DNA of 64,000 bases from assembly GCF_030704685.1 (NCBI RefSeq), contig NZ_JAUZDX010000003.1:124001-188000 (forward strand), in the 5' to 3' direction. Of the stretch, positions 34,138 to 42,996 are shown in pieces; positions within the stretch are counted from its first letter, which is position 1; each line of letters opens with the position of its first letter. The stretch comes from Acidovorax sp. A1169 (GTDB taxonomy: Bacteria; Pseudomonadota; Gammaproteobacteria; Burkholderiales; Burkholderiaceae_C). The notes beneath the pieces were generated by a model, which searched no databases, was not told the DNA's origin, and saw only the letters and a program-made list of their open reading frames with translations. A program made the position numbers and the translations under genes.

Positions 34138-35157
34138 ATGACATCCCACAGTTCCACCCCTTCCACCGGCACCTCCACCGGTACGTCGCGCCGCCGCGTC
34201 CTCACGGCCTCGGCCGCCACGCTGGGCATGCTCGCAGCCCCTGCCCTGGTGCGGGCCCAGGCCGGCCTCAAGGTCCGCATCGGCTTCTGGCCCGTGGCGG
34301 CAGGGCTGCCCTTTTTCGCTGCGGTGGAGAAAGGCTATTTCAAGGAAGCCGGCCTGGAGGTGGAGCCGCTCAAGTTCGCGGGTGCCCAGCAGGTGATGGA
34401 GGCCATGCTCTCGGGCCGCTCCGACGGCAGCTCCAACGGCACCGGCTCGGCCAACCTGGCCATCGGCGAGATCGCCCAGCCGGGCCTGTTCAAGATCTTC
34501 GCCACCAACCCGAGCAACGCCAAGTTCGTGCTCGACCAGTTCATCACCGGCAAGGACAGCGCCATCAAGACCATGGCCGACCTCAAGGGCAAGAAGGTCG
34601 CCTCGGGCCCCGGTATCCAGAACATGACGCTGTGCAAGACCATGCTGGAGCGTGCTGGCGCGACGGGTGCCACCGTGACCGAGCTGCCCATCGGCCAGCA
34701 CATCGCCTCCATCGTGGCCGGCCAGGTCGACGCCTGCTACACCCTGGAGCCCACGGGCACCATCGGCCGCATGAACGGCACCACGCGCATCATCGAATCG
34801 GGCGTGGTGGCCAGGTACATCCTGGGCGACGCGATGGCGCCCTGGCACGGCGGCGCGGCCAGCCTGACCAGCGAATTCATCAAGAAGAACCCCGAGGTGG
34901 CCAAAAAGTTCATCGCCGCCTACGCCCGCGGCATCGAGCTGGTGCGCACCAAGCCCGACGAGGCACGGCAGTTCATGAAGGGCTACACCGCCATCGAAGG
35001 CGCACTCACGGCCGAGGTGCCGCTGGCCTCGTACATGCTGCACAACGAGTTCAAGCCCAGCGACCTGGCGTACTTCCAGAAGTTCTACGACCTGTTCACC
35101 GAAAAGGGCATCTTCGAGAAGAAGGTCGTGGTCGACAGCCTGATCTACAAGGCCTGA
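34138..35157 (+). CDS. ABC transporter substrate-binding protein (NMT1/nitrate-taurine type), Tat-exported
   Basis: 339 residues from the ATG at 34138 (AGGAG upstream). Residues 1-42 are a Tat-type signal (SRRRVLTASAATLGML, cleavage after RAQA). The mature part is an NMT1/SsuA/TauA-like two-lobe periplasmic receptor (VRIGFWPVAAGLPFF, KFAGAQQVMEAMLSG, GQVDACYTLEP). Family members bind nitrate, taurine, thiamine precursors or riboflavin-like ligands. Context (allophanate hydrolase before, AtzE after) suggests a ureido ligand such as biuret, triuret, allantoate or a carboxylated biuret. Followed at 11 bp by its permease. Confidence 0.88.
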   Translation: MTSHSSTPSTGTSTGTSRRRVLTASAATLGMLAAPALVRAQAGLKVRIGFWPVAAGLPFFAAVEKGYFKEAGLEVEPLKFAGAQQVMEAMLSGRSDGSSNGTGSANLAIGEIAQPGLFKIFATNPSNAKFVLDQFITGKDSAIKTMADLKGKKVASGPGIQNMTLCKTMLERAGATGATVTELPIGQHIASIVAGQVDACYTLEPTGTIGRMNGTTRIIESGVVARYILGDAMAPWHGGAASLTSEFIKKNPEVAKKFIAAYARGIELVRTKPDEARQFMKGYTAIEGALTAEVPLASYMLHNEFKPSDLAYFQKFYDLFTEKGIFEKKVVVDSLIYKA

Positions 35158-35168
35158 AGGGGCGCGCC

Positions 35169-35999
35169 ATGGCCGAAACCACCTCCACCACCGCCGGCGC
35201 CTGGCCGCCGCCCGCGGGCAAGGCGGCATCCGCCGTGCCCAAGACACCCGCCTGGGACAGGCTGCTGCCCTTCGTCGGGCCGCTGGCCCTGTTCATCCTC
35301 TGGGACCTGGTGGTGCGGCTGGGCTTCATCAAGCCCATCCTGCTGCCGCCACCCGGCGCCACCGTGCTCACGCTGGTCACCGGCCTGGCGGGCGGGCCGC
35401 TGCTGCTCGACTTCGCGGTGACCGTCTGGCGCACGGTGCAGGCCTTCCTGATCGCGGCCGTGATCGGCGTGCCGCTCGGAGTGCTGCTGGGCAGCAACGA
35501 GCGCGCCTACCGCAGCGTCGAATTCCTGATCGACTTCTTTCGCTCCACGCCTTCGTCGGCACTGATCCCGCTGTTCCTCCTGATCTTCGGCGTGTCGGAC
35601 GTGAACAAGGTGGCCATCGCCGCGTTCGGCGCCTTTTTGATCGTGATCTTCAACAGCGCCTATGGCGTCATCAACGCCCGCAAGCAGCGCGTGATGGCGG
35701 CGCGCGTCATGGGGGCATCGCGCTGGCAGATCTTCAAGGACGTGCTGATCTGGGAAAGCCTGCAGCCCACCTTCGTCGGCCTGCGCTCGGCCGTGTCGAT
35801 GGCGCTGGTCATCGTGATCGTGGCCGAGATGTTCATCGGCTCGGACAACGGGCTGGGCCACCGCATCATCGATGCGCAGCAGGTGCTCAACGTCAAGAGC
35901 ATGTACGCCGCCATCCTGGCTGCTGGCGCCCTGGGCTATGCGCTGAACATCCTCTTTCTGATCGCCGAACGCAAGATCGTTCACTGGAGCGGCCGATGA
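35169..35999 (+). CDS. ABC transporter permease (SsuC/TauC type)
   Basis: 276 residues from the ATG at 35169. Six transmembrane helices and the binding-protein-dependent transport EAA loop (AARVMGASRWQIFKDVLIWES) between helices, as in SsuC/TauC permeases. Forms the membrane channel for the NMT1-type receptor gene upstream. Its last 4 nt overlap the start of the ATPase gene (ATGA), so the three transporter genes are one translational unit. The longer frame upstream lies antisense-like within atzF and is not coding. Confidence 0.93.
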   Translation: MAETTSTTAGAWPPPAGKAASAVPKTPAWDRLLPFVGPLALFILWDLVVRLGFIKPILLPPPGATVLTLVTGLAGGPLLLDFAVTVWRTVQAFLIAAVIGVPLGVLLGSNERAYRSVEFLIDFFRSTPSSALIPLFLLIFGVSDVNKVAIAAFGAFLIVIFNSAYGVINARKQRVMAARVMGASRWQIFKDVLIWESLQPTFVGLRSAVSMALVIVIVAEMFIGSDNGLGHRIIDAQQVLNVKSMYAAILAAGALGYALNILFLIAERKIVHWSGR

Positions 36000-36817
36000 A
36001 CACCGTCGTCAATGGACCCGTGTACGCCGACGTACCTCAGCGCAGCTTCACGCCCGGCCCGGCAGGCACGCACATCACCATCCGCGGCCTGACCAAATAC
36101 TTCGCCGGCTGGCCGCTGTACGAGGACTTCGACCTCGACATCCCCAAGCACAAGATCGTCTCGGTGTTCGGCCCCAACGGCTGCGGCAAGAGCACGCTGA
36201 TCAACATGATCGCCGGCCTCGTGCCCATCGACCGCGGCGAGATCCTGTTCGACGGCAAGAGCCTCAAGGACACCAAGATCGGCTATGTCTTCCAGAACTA
36301 CCGCGAAGCGATGTTCCCGTGGATGCGCACCATCGACAACATCGCCTACCCGCTCAAGCTCGAAGGCAAGAGCAAGGCCGAGGTGGACCGCCGCATGGCC
36401 GAGCTGGTGGCCTCGTTCGACGTGAAGTTCGATTTGAACCGCTACCCCTACGAGCTCTCGGGCGGGCAGCAGCAGACGGCCTCCATCATGCGCGCACTGG
36501 CGCCCAACCCCGAAGTGCTGTTCCTCGACGAGCCGTTCTCGGCACTCGACTTCGAGATGACGCTGTTCATCCGCGAGAAGCTGCAGGAGGTGTTCATGCA
36601 GACCGGCACCACCATGCTGCTGGTCTCGCACGACCTGGAAGAAGCCGTCTACCTGGCCGACGAGGTGCTGCTGCTGACCAAGCGCCCCACGCGCGTGGCC
36701 GAGATCCTGCACTACGAGGACGCGCGCCCGCGCACCCTGGCCACGCTCAGCGAGCCGAGTTTCGTGGCGATGAAGAAGCTCAGCCTGGAGATCTTCCAGC
36801 GCGAGGTGCGCCGATGA
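35996..36817 (+). CDS. ABC transporter ATP-binding protein (SsuB/TauB type)
   Basis: 273 residues. Energises import by the preceding receptor and permease. Walker A GPNGCGKST, Q loop FQNYREAMFPW, signature LSGGQQQTAS, Walker B VLFLDEPFSALD and switch His (LLVSHDLEEA) are intact. Overlaps the permease stop by 4 nt and the AtzG-like start by 4 nt, which ties the transporter to the hydrolase genes downstream. Confidence 0.95.
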   Translation: MNTVVNGPVYADVPQRSFTPGPAGTHITIRGLTKYFAGWPLYEDFDLDIPKHKIVSVFGPNGCGKSTLINMIAGLVPIDRGEILFDGKSLKDTKIGYVFQNYREAMFPWMRTIDNIAYPLKLEGKSKAEVDRRMAELVASFDVKFDLNRYPYELSGGQQQTASIMRALAPNPEVLFLDEPFSALDFEMTLFIREKLQEVFMQTGTTMLLVSHDLEEAVYLADEVLLLTKRPTRVAEILHYEDARPRTLATLSEPSFVAMKKLSLEIFQREVRR

Positions 36818-37023
36818 ACGCCGCCGAGCTCGAACGCTACCTCGACGCCGCAGCCACGGCCGTCGGCATGCCCATCGCGCCCGAGCACCGCGCGGCCGTG
36901 CTCGGCTACCTGGCGCTGGCCAGCGGCTTTGCCGACACCATCAACGCCGTGCCGCTGGACGCGACGGATGAGCCCGCCATGGCCTTCGTCCCGGTGCTGC
37001 CGGCCAAGGGAGGCAGCGCATGA
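36814..37023 (+). CDS. AtzG/HpxX-like small protein (DUF4089)
   Basis: 69 residues, ATG overlapping the ATPase stop (ATGA) and its own stop overlapping the AtzE start (ATGA). It is too small for many gene callers. A three-helix DUF4089 protein: [23 protein letters not shown] then [11 protein letters not shown] and a short tail. In Pseudomonas AtzG stabilises and is required by AtzE, 1-carboxybiuret hydrolase, in an arrangement like GatC with GatA; the Klebsiella homologue is HpxX. The tight coupling here indicates a stoichiometric complex with the next gene product. Confidence 0.88.
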   Translation: MNAAELERYLDAAATAVGMPIAPEHRAAVLGYLALASGFADTINAVPLDATDEPAMAFVPVLPAKGGSA

Positions 37024-38435
37024 CGGCGCCCTGGTGGCAACAGGGCGCAGCCGGCATGGCACAGGCCGTAGCGGCGCGCGACGTATCCGCCACCGCGCTG
37101 GTGACGGCCTGCCTGGACCGCATCGAGCACACCGACGCCCGCGTCAATGCCTTCACCGCCGTGCTGCGGGCACGGGCCCTGGCGCGTGCCGCGCGCATCG
37201 ATGCCGGCCTGGCTGCGGGAACCCAGGCCGCCCTGCCCCTGCTGGGCGTGCCCTTTGCCGTGAAGAACCTGTTCGATGTGGCGGGCCTCACCACGCTGGC
37301 CGGCTCGAAAATCGAACGCGAGCGCCCGCCCGCCAGGGCCGACGGCCTGCTGGTGCAGCGCCTGGAGGCAGCGGGCGCCATCCTTGTGGGGGCGCTCAAC
37401 ATGGACGAGTACGCCTACGGCTTCACGACCGAGAACAGCCACGAGGGCGCCTGCCACAACCCGCACGACCTGGCGCACATCGCAGGTGGTTCTTCGGGCG
37501 GTTCGGGCGCCGCAGTGGCCGCCGGCCAGGTGCCGATCACCCTGGGCTCGGACACCAATGGCTCCATCCGCGTGCCGTCTTCGCTGTGCGGCGTGTTCGG
37601 CCTCAAGCCCACCTTCGGGCGGCTGCCGCGCACGGGCAGCTTTCCCTTCATCTCCAGCCTGGACCATCTGGGCCCCATGGCACGCAGCGTGCGCGACCTG
37701 GCGCTGGCTTACGATGCCATGCAGGGCCCGGAGGCTGCTGCACATACCGATGCGGGTTGTGCGCAGCGGCCCGCAGAACCGGTGGCCCACGACCTGGAGA
37801 AGGGAATCACCGGCCTGCGCATCGGCGTGCTGGGCGGCTACTTTGCCGACAATGCCCTGCCCGAGGCGCGCGCCGCCGTGGCCCGGGTGGCACAGGCGCT
37901 GGGCGCACAGGCCGAACCGGTGGAGCTGCCGCTGGTGGAGGCAGGCCGCGCGGCGGCCTTCCTCATCACCAATGCGGAGGCTGGGGCCTTGCACCTCGAC
38001 AACCTGCGCACACGCGCAGCCGACTTCGAGCCCCTGTCACGCGACCGCTTCCTGGCCGGCGCGCTGATCCCTGCCGCCTGGGTGGCACGCGCCCAGCGCG
38101 TGCGCAGCCGCTATGCCCACGAAGCCGCACGGTTGCTGTCGCGCTACGACCTGCTGCTGGCCCCCGCCACACCCTGCGCGGCCACGCCCATCGGCACCGA
38201 ACGCCTGGACCTCAACGGCCGGGATCTGCCGCTGCGCCCAAACATGGGCCTGCTGACCCAGCCCCTCTCATGCATCGGGCTGCCGGTGTGCGCCGTGCCG
38301 GTGTGGGGCGCGCACGCAAGCCTTCCCATCGGCGTGCAGATCATCACTGCGCCCTGGCGCGAAGACTTGGCGCTGCGCGCCGCCGCCGTGCTGGAGGCCG
38401 CAGGCATCTGCCGCGCGCCCATCGCCGCCCTGTGA
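37020..38435 (+). CDS. AtzE/HpxY-family amidohydrolase (amidase signature)
   Basis: 471 residues. Amidase-signature fold with catalytic K82 (FAVKNLFD), cis-Ser S158 (GGSSGGSG) and nucleophile S182 (DTNGSIRVP), in a heteromer with the DUF4089 protein. AtzE from Pseudomonas hydrolyses 1-carboxybiuret to biuret-level products; the related HpxY lies beside HpxX/HpxZ in purine (allantoin/oxalurate) catabolism. With HpxZ directly after it, this gene fits either role; the allophanate hydrolase and cysteine hydrolases favour a ureido substrate. Start ATG overlaps the AtzG-like stop. The stop overlaps an alternative GTG start of the next gene. Confidence 0.9.
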   Translation: MTAPWWQQGAAGMAQAVAARDVSATALVTACLDRIEHTDARVNAFTAVLRARALARAARIDAGLAAGTQAALPLLGVPFAVKNLFDVAGLTTLAGSKIERERPPARADGLLVQRLEAAGAILVGALNMDEYAYGFTTENSHEGACHNPHDLAHIAGGSSGGSGAAVAAGQVPITLGSDTNGSIRVPSSLCGVFGLKPTFGRLPRTGSFPFISSLDHLGPMARSVRDLALAYDAMQGPEAAAHTDAGCAQRPAEPVAHDLEKGITGLRIGVLGGYFADNALPEARAAVARVAQALGAQAEPVELPLVEAGRAAAFLITNAEAGALHLDNLRTRAADFEPLSRDRFLAGALIPAAWVARAQRVRSRYAHEAARLLSRYDLLLAPATPCAATPIGTERLDLNGRDLPLRPNMGLLTQPLSCIGLPVCAVPVWGAHASLPIGVQIITAPWREDLALRAAAVLEAAGICRAPIAAL

Positions 38436-38449
38436 AAGCCATCCTTCCC

Positions 38450-38830
38450 ATGCCCTACACCATCAATCAGCCCGAGGTGCTCGCCGAGGTCGAGGCCGTG
38501 TTCGCCCGCTACGAAGATGCCCTGGTGCACAACAAGGTGCAGGTGCTCGACGAACTCTTCTGGGACAGCCCCCACACCCTGCGCTACGGCGCCACCGAGA
38601 ACCTCTACGGCTACGCGCAGATACAGTCCTTTCGCGCCGGGCGCCCGGCCCAGGGGCTGCAGCGGCGCCTGCTCAAGACCGTGATCACCACCTACGGCCG
38701 CGACTTCGCCACCGCCAACGTCGAGTTCCAGCGCGAGGGCAGCGCCCGCTCCGGCCGCCAGAGCCAGACCTGGCTGCGCACCGAGGCCGGCTGGCGCGTT
38801 GTCGCCGCCCACGTGAGCCTGCTCGACTGA
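38450..38830 (+). CDS. hpxZ: HpxZ-family protein (DUF3225)
   Basis: 126 residues. NTF2-like alpha/beta fold recognised by [21 protein letters not shown] and [16 protein letters not shown], as in HpxZ of the Klebsiella hpxWXYZ oxalurate operon. Its exact function is unclear: probably a small hydrolase or a partner of the HpxXY complex. Two starts are possible: ATG 38450, used here because it begins the conserved region, or GTG 38432, which overlaps the amidase stop by 4 nt and adds six residues. Belongs to the same operon as hpxX- and hpxY-like genes. Confidence 0.8.
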   Translation: MPYTINQPEVLAEVEAVFARYEDALVHNKVQVLDELFWDSPHTLRYGATENLYGYAQIQSFRAGRPAQGLQRRLLKTVITTYGRDFATANVEFQREGSARSGRQSQTWLRTEAGWRVVAAHVSLLD

Positions 38831-38879
38831 CCCCGATTCTCTTTCCCCCTTGCAAAACCACCCTGCCGAAAGGACCGCC

Positions 38880-40019
38880 ATGAAACGCGAGAAACCCATG
38901 TCCCGCCTTGCCAATCCGAACCGCCGCGAATCCCTCCAAGCCCTTGCGGCGCTGGGCGCTGCCGGCACCCTGGGTGGCTGGACCCTGCAGGCCAGCGCGC
39001 AGGCCCCGCTCACCGTGGGCGTGATCTACGTCGGCCCGCGCGACGACTACGGCTACAACCAGGCCCATGCCCAGGCTGCGGCCGAGCTCAAGAAGATGCC
39101 CGGCATCAAGGTGGTGGAAGAAGAGAACGTGCCCGAGACCGCCGCCGTGCAAAAGACCATGACCGGCATGATCGCCCAGGACGGCGCCAAGCTGCTGTTC
39201 CCCACCTCGTTCGGCTACTTCGACCCGCACCTGCTGGCGCTGGCCGCCAAGTACCCCGAGGTGCGCTTTTCGCACTGCGGCGGCATGTGGACCGAAGGCA
39301 AGCACCCCAAGAACGCGGGCAGCTTCTTCGGCTACATCGACGAATGCCAGTTCCTCAACGGCGTGGTGGCCGGCCACATGAGCAAGAGCGGCAAGATCGC
39401 CTTCATCGCCGCCAAGCCCATCCCGCAGGTGCTGCGCAACATCAACGCCTTCACCCTCGGCGCGCGCTCGGTCAAGCCGGGCATCACCTGCAGCGTGATC
39501 TTCACGGGCGACTGGTCCATGGCCGTGAAGGAGGCCGAGGCCACCAACAGCCTGGCCGACCAGGGCTGCGACGTGTTCACCATGCACGTCGATGGCCCCA
39601 AGGTCATCGTCGAAACCGCAGCCAAGCGCGGCAAGATGGTCTGCGGCTACCACGCCAGCCAGGCCAAGCTGGCGCCCCAGGCCTACCTGACGGGGGCCGA
39701 ATGGAACTGGCTCACGGCGTACACCACCATCATCGAGGCGGCCCGCACCGGCAAGCCGCACCCCAACTTCCTGCGCGGGGGCTTGAAGGAAGGCTTTGTG
39801 AAGATGTCCGCCTACGGTCCGGCCGTGAGCGACGCCGCCAAGAAGCAGGCCGACGACACCAAGGCCAAGATGATCGCGGGCGGCTTCGACATCTTCAAGG
39901 GCCCGCTCAAGAACAACAAGGGCAAGGAGGTCATCGCCAGCGGCAAGTCGTTCAAGCAGACCGACCTGGAGCTGGAAAAGATGGACTACCTGGTCGAAGG
40001 CGTCCTCGGCTCGTTCTAA
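38880..40019 (+). CDS. BMP-family ABC transporter substrate-binding protein, Tat-like leader
   Basis: 379 residues from ATG 38880 (AAAGGA upstream). Twin-Arg-type leader (NRRESLQALAALGAAG) with cleavage after ASAQA. The mature part is a BMP/PnrA-like receptor (TVGVIYVGPRDDYGYNQAHAQA, YHASQAKLAPQAYLTGAEWNW). Family members bind purine nucleosides or other nitrogen heterocycles. In a cluster of ureide hydrolases a purine-related or cyclic ureide ligand is plausible. First gene of a second, complete ABC system (with 40033-42032 and the ATPase at 42997). Confidence 0.9.
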   Translation: MKREKPMSRLANPNRRESLQALAALGAAGTLGGWTLQASAQAPLTVGVIYVGPRDDYGYNQAHAQAAAELKKMPGIKVVEEENVPETAAVQKTMTGMIAQDGAKLLFPTSFGYFDPHLLALAAKYPEVRFSHCGGMWTEGKHPKNAGSFFGYIDECQFLNGVVAGHMSKSGKIAFIAAKPIPQVLRNINAFTLGARSVKPGITCSVIFTGDWSMAVKEAEATNSLADQGCDVFTMHVDGPKVIVETAAKRGKMVCGYHASQAKLAPQAYLTGAEWNWLTAYTTIIEAARTGKPHPNFLRGGLKEGFVKMSAYGPAVSDAAKKQADDTKAKMIAGGFDIFKGPLKNNKGKEVIASGKSFKQTDLELEKMDYLVEGVLGSF

Positions 40020-40032
40020 GCAAGGGACTGCC

Positions 40033-41121
40033 ATGCACTCGGCCGCCAAGGACGTCCTTTTGCCCATCGCCGCCATCGGGCTGGCGCTGCTGCTGTTCGG
40101 CGGCTTCGTCGCCTTCGCGGGCGTGAACCCACTGGACATGTGGCTCACGCTGTTCAAGGGCGCGTTCGGCGACTGGTTCTCGTGGCAGAACACCCTGCAG
40201 CGCTCTGCGCCGCTGATGCTCACGGCCCTGTGCGTGGCCCTGCCCGCACGGGCGGGGCTGACCATCATCGGGGGCGAGGGGGCGCTGGTGCTCGGCGGCC
40301 TGGCCGCAGCAGCGCTGCCCATGGCCGTGGCCCTGCCCGGCAATGCGGCGGGCACCGTGCTGGCCTGCGCCGCTGGCGCCGTGGCCGGCGCGCTGTGGAT
40401 CATGCTGGCGGGCTGGCTGCGCCAGTACCGCGGCATCAACGAGACCATCAGCAGCCTGCTGCTGTCGTATGTGGCCATCGGCTTGTTCAAGCACTTCGTG
40501 GAAGGCGCCCTGCGCGACCCTGCCAGCCTGAACAAGCCGGCCACGCCCAGCCTGGATCCGGGCCTGCTGATCGGTGGCATCGCCGGCTCGGACGTGCACT
40601 GGGGCCTGGTGCTGGGCGTGCTGGCCTGCGTGGCGCTGGGCCTGTGGCTGCACTGGACGGCCTCGGGCTTCTCGATTCGCGTGGTGGGCGGCAACCCGCG
40701 CGCCGCGCAACTCGTGGGCTTGCCGGCCGCGCGCCTGATCCTGGTGGCCTGCGCCCTGGGCGGCGCGGCGGCAGGCCTGGCCGGTGCCGTGGAGGTGGCG
40801 GCGGTGCACACCAATGCCAATGGCGCGCTGATCGCGGGCTACGGCTACGCCGGCATCCTCGTGGCCTTCATCGCGCGGCACAACCCGATGGCCATCATTC
40901 CGGTCGCCATCCTGTTCGGCGGCTTCGGCGCGGCCGGCAGCCTGCTGCAGCGCCGCCTGGGCCTGCCCGATGCCTCGGTGATGGTGCTGCAGGGCATTGC
41001 CTTCGTGCTGATCCTGGCCAGCGAGGCGCTGCGCGACGTGGACTGGCGGGCCCTGTGGGCCCAGCGGCGCAGCCGGCCCGCCGAGGCGACGACCCCTGCC
41101 GCCCACGTGGAGCCCATATGA
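40033..41121 (+). CDS. BMP-type ABC transporter permease 1 (nucleoside-transporter like)
   Basis: 362 residues with about eight to ten hydrophobic helices and the long-loop pattern of YufP/BmpC-type permeases ([32 protein letters not shown], and a conserved [12 protein letters not shown]). Pairs with the permease at 41118-42032, whose start overlaps its stop (ATGA). Starts 14 bp after the receptor gene. Substrate as for the receptor. Confidence 0.9.
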   Translation: MHSAAKDVLLPIAAIGLALLLFGGFVAFAGVNPLDMWLTLFKGAFGDWFSWQNTLQRSAPLMLTALCVALPARAGLTIIGGEGALVLGGLAAAALPMAVALPGNAAGTVLACAAGAVAGALWIMLAGWLRQYRGINETISSLLLSYVAIGLFKHFVEGALRDPASLNKPATPSLDPGLLIGGIAGSDVHWGLVLGVLACVALGLWLHWTASGFSIRVVGGNPRAAQLVGLPAARLILVACALGGAAAGLAGAVEVAAVHTNANGALIAGYGYAGILVAFIARHNPMAIIPVAILFGGFGAAGSLLQRRLGLPDASVMVLQGIAFVLILASEALRDVDWRALWAQRRSRPAEATTPAAHVEPI

Positions 41122-42032
41122 CGATAGACCAATGGATTGCCCTGGTGGCCGGCATCGTGGGCGGGGCCCTGCGCGTGGGCGTGCCCTTCCTGTTCGTGAG
41201 CCTGGGCGAATGCCTGACCGAAAAATCCGGCCGCATCAACCTGGGCCTGGAGGGGGTGCTGGTGCTCTCGGCCATGACTGCCTTTGGCGGCGCCTACCTC
41301 ACAGACTCGCCCTGGCTGGGTGTGTTGGCAGGGGCCACGGCGGGCGCCCTGCTGGCCACGCTGCACGGCGTGCTGTGCTCGCTGCCGCGCGTGAACGACG
41401 TGGCCACCGGCATCGCGCTGATGCTGCTGGGCACAGGCCTGGCCTTCTACCTGGGCAAGCCGCTGATCCAGCCCCAGGCTCCGCAGATCCCGGCGCTGGC
41501 GCTGGGCGGCTGGAGCGACTCGCCGGTGGTGCAGTCGGTCCTGCAGGTCAACGCCCTGCTGCCGCTGGGCATCGTGCTGGCCGTGGCCCTCTGGTGGGCC
41601 TTTGCGCGCACGCGCTGGGGCCTGCTGGTGCGGCTGGCGGGCGACTCGGCCAACGCCACGCGAGCGCTCGGCTACTCGGTGTCCGGCATCCGCATCGCGG
41701 CCACGGCGGCGGGCGGCTTCATCGCCGGGCTGGGCGGGGCCTCACTCACCCTGTTCTACCCCGGCAGCTGGAACGAGGGCATCTCCAGCGGCCAGGGCCT
41801 GATCGCCGTGGCGCTGGTGATCTTCGCGCGCTGGAACCCGCTGCGCTGCATGGTCGCCGCCATGCTTTTCGGCGGGGCCGGTGCCATCGGCCCGGCGCTG
41901 CAGTCGGTGGGTGTGGGCTGGGGCTACCACCTGTTCAACACCGTGCCCTATGTGCTGACCCTGCTGATCCTGGTGCTGACCTGCAAGCCCGGCAGCGTGG
42001 CCGCCGGCAGCCCCGGCGAATTGTCGAAATGA
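41118..42032 (+). CDS. BMP-type ABC transporter permease 2
   Basis: 304 residues, the second half of the permease pair (YufQ-like). Hydrophobic helices throughout, with [16 protein letters not shown] and [30 protein letters not shown] as recognised in this family. Overlaps permease 1 by 4 nt. After it the tight operon spacing breaks: 245 bp with strong hairpins precede the biuret hydrolase-like gene, while the ATPase for this transporter is encoded still further on at 42997. Confidence 0.9.
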   Translation: MTIDQWIALVAGIVGGALRVGVPFLFVSLGECLTEKSGRINLGLEGVLVLSAMTAFGGAYLTDSPWLGVLAGATAGALLATLHGVLCSLPRVNDVATGIALMLLGTGLAFYLGKPLIQPQAPQIPALALGGWSDSPVVQSVLQVNALLPLGIVLAVALWWAFARTRWGLLVRLAGDSANATRALGYSVSGIRIAATAAGGFIAGLGGASLTLFYPGSWNEGISSGQGLIAVALVIFARWNPLRCMVAAMLFGGAGAIGPALQSVGVGWGYHLFNTVPYVLTLLILVLTCKPGSVAAGSPGELSK

Positions 42033-42062
42033 AGCTCCCCCTGAGTCGCTTCGCGCCTCGGT

Positions 42063-42170
42063 GCCACCGCCAGAGGCGGTGGCTCTTCGGGCACGTCCAA
42101 GCCTGCGCAGGCAGGAATGGAGCCTCGGCCCTCAGCCCCTCTCTCGACTCGCTGCGCGAGTCGGGAGGGG
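42063..42170. repeat. Strong stem-loops in the 245-bp gap before the biuret hydrolase gene
   Basis: A perfect 9-bp stem GCCACCGCC-AGA-GGCGGTGGC (42063-42083) and a second hairpin CGACTCGC-TGC-GCGAGTCG (42145-42163) extended by CCCCTCTCT/GGGAGGGG. They separate the second BMP permease from the hydrolase gene in an otherwise overlapping operon. No T-run follows. They resemble the GC-rich intergenic repeats common in comamonads and could limit or stabilise the transcript. Confidence 0.6.
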
Positions 42171-42277
42171 GACGCCCCCAGCGCGGCGGGGCGGCCCTTG
42201 CGCGGGGGGACTGGCTTCGGCAGCGCCAGTCTCCAGTGCCGTGGACAACCGATACGCCTCCAAAAGAAAGTTCCTGT

Positions 42278-42979
42278 ATGACCAGCACCACCACCCGCCA
42301 CGTGCAGGCCAACCCCTATGACTGGCCCTACAACGGCGACCTGCGCCCGGACAACACCGCGCTGATCGTGATCGACATGCAGACCGATTTCTGCGGCATC
42401 GGCGGCTATGTGGACGTGATGGGCTACGACATCGCCCTCACACGCGCGCCCATCGCCCCGCTGCAGCGGCTGCTGCCAGCCCTGCGCGCGCAGGGCTTTC
42501 GCGTCATCCACACCCGCGAAGGGCACCGGCCTGATCTCGCCGACCTGCCGGCCAACAAGCGCTGGCGTTCGCGCCAGATCGGCAAGGGCGGCCTGGGCAT
42601 CGGCGACGCCGGGCCCTGCGGGCGCATCCTGGTGCGCGGCGAGCCCGGCTGGGAGCTGATCCCGGAGCTGGCGCCGCTGCCCGGCGAGGTGGTGATCGAC
42701 AAGCCCGGCAAGGGCTCGTTCTACGCCACCGACCTGGACATGGTGCTCAGCCTGGCAGGCGTGCAGAACCTGATCCTCGCGGGCATCACCACCGATGTCT
42801 GCGTGCACACCACCATGCGCGAGGCCAACGACCGCGGCTACGAGTGCCTGCTGCTGTCCGACTGCACGGCCGCCACCGACCCCGCCAACCACCAGGCCGC
42901 ATTGAACATGGTGACCATGCAGGGCGGAGTGTTCGGTGCACATGCCCCCTCCAGCGCGCTGCTTGCCGCATTGGCCTGA
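42278..42979 (+). CDS. biuH: Cysteine hydrolase, biuret hydrolase (BiuH)-like
   Basis: 233 residues. Isochorismatase-like fold; the family's triad is visible as the Asp in [12 protein letters not shown]142 (IDKPGKGSF) and nucleophile C175 ([10 protein letters not shown]). The N-terminus [18 protein letters not shown], the [21 protein letters not shown] and the GPCGRIL segments closely resemble characterised biuret hydrolases of rhizobia, which convert biuret to allophanate and ammonia. Substrate is inferred from that resemblance. The product is the substrate of AtzF in this cluster. Start ATG 42278 follows AAAGAAAG. It lies between the BMP permeases and their ATPase. Confidence 0.85.
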   Translation: MTSTTTRHVQANPYDWPYNGDLRPDNTALIVIDMQTDFCGIGGYVDVMGYDIALTRAPIAPLQRLLPALRAQGFRVIHTREGHRPDLADLPANKRWRSRQIGKGGLGIGDAGPCGRILVRGEPGWELIPELAPLPGEVVIDKPGKGSFYATDLDMVLSLAGVQNLILAGITTDVCVHTTMREANDRGYECLLLSDCTAATDPANHQAALNMVTMQGGVFGAHAPSSALLAALA

Positions 42980-42996
42980 AGGAAAAGGAAGCTCCC

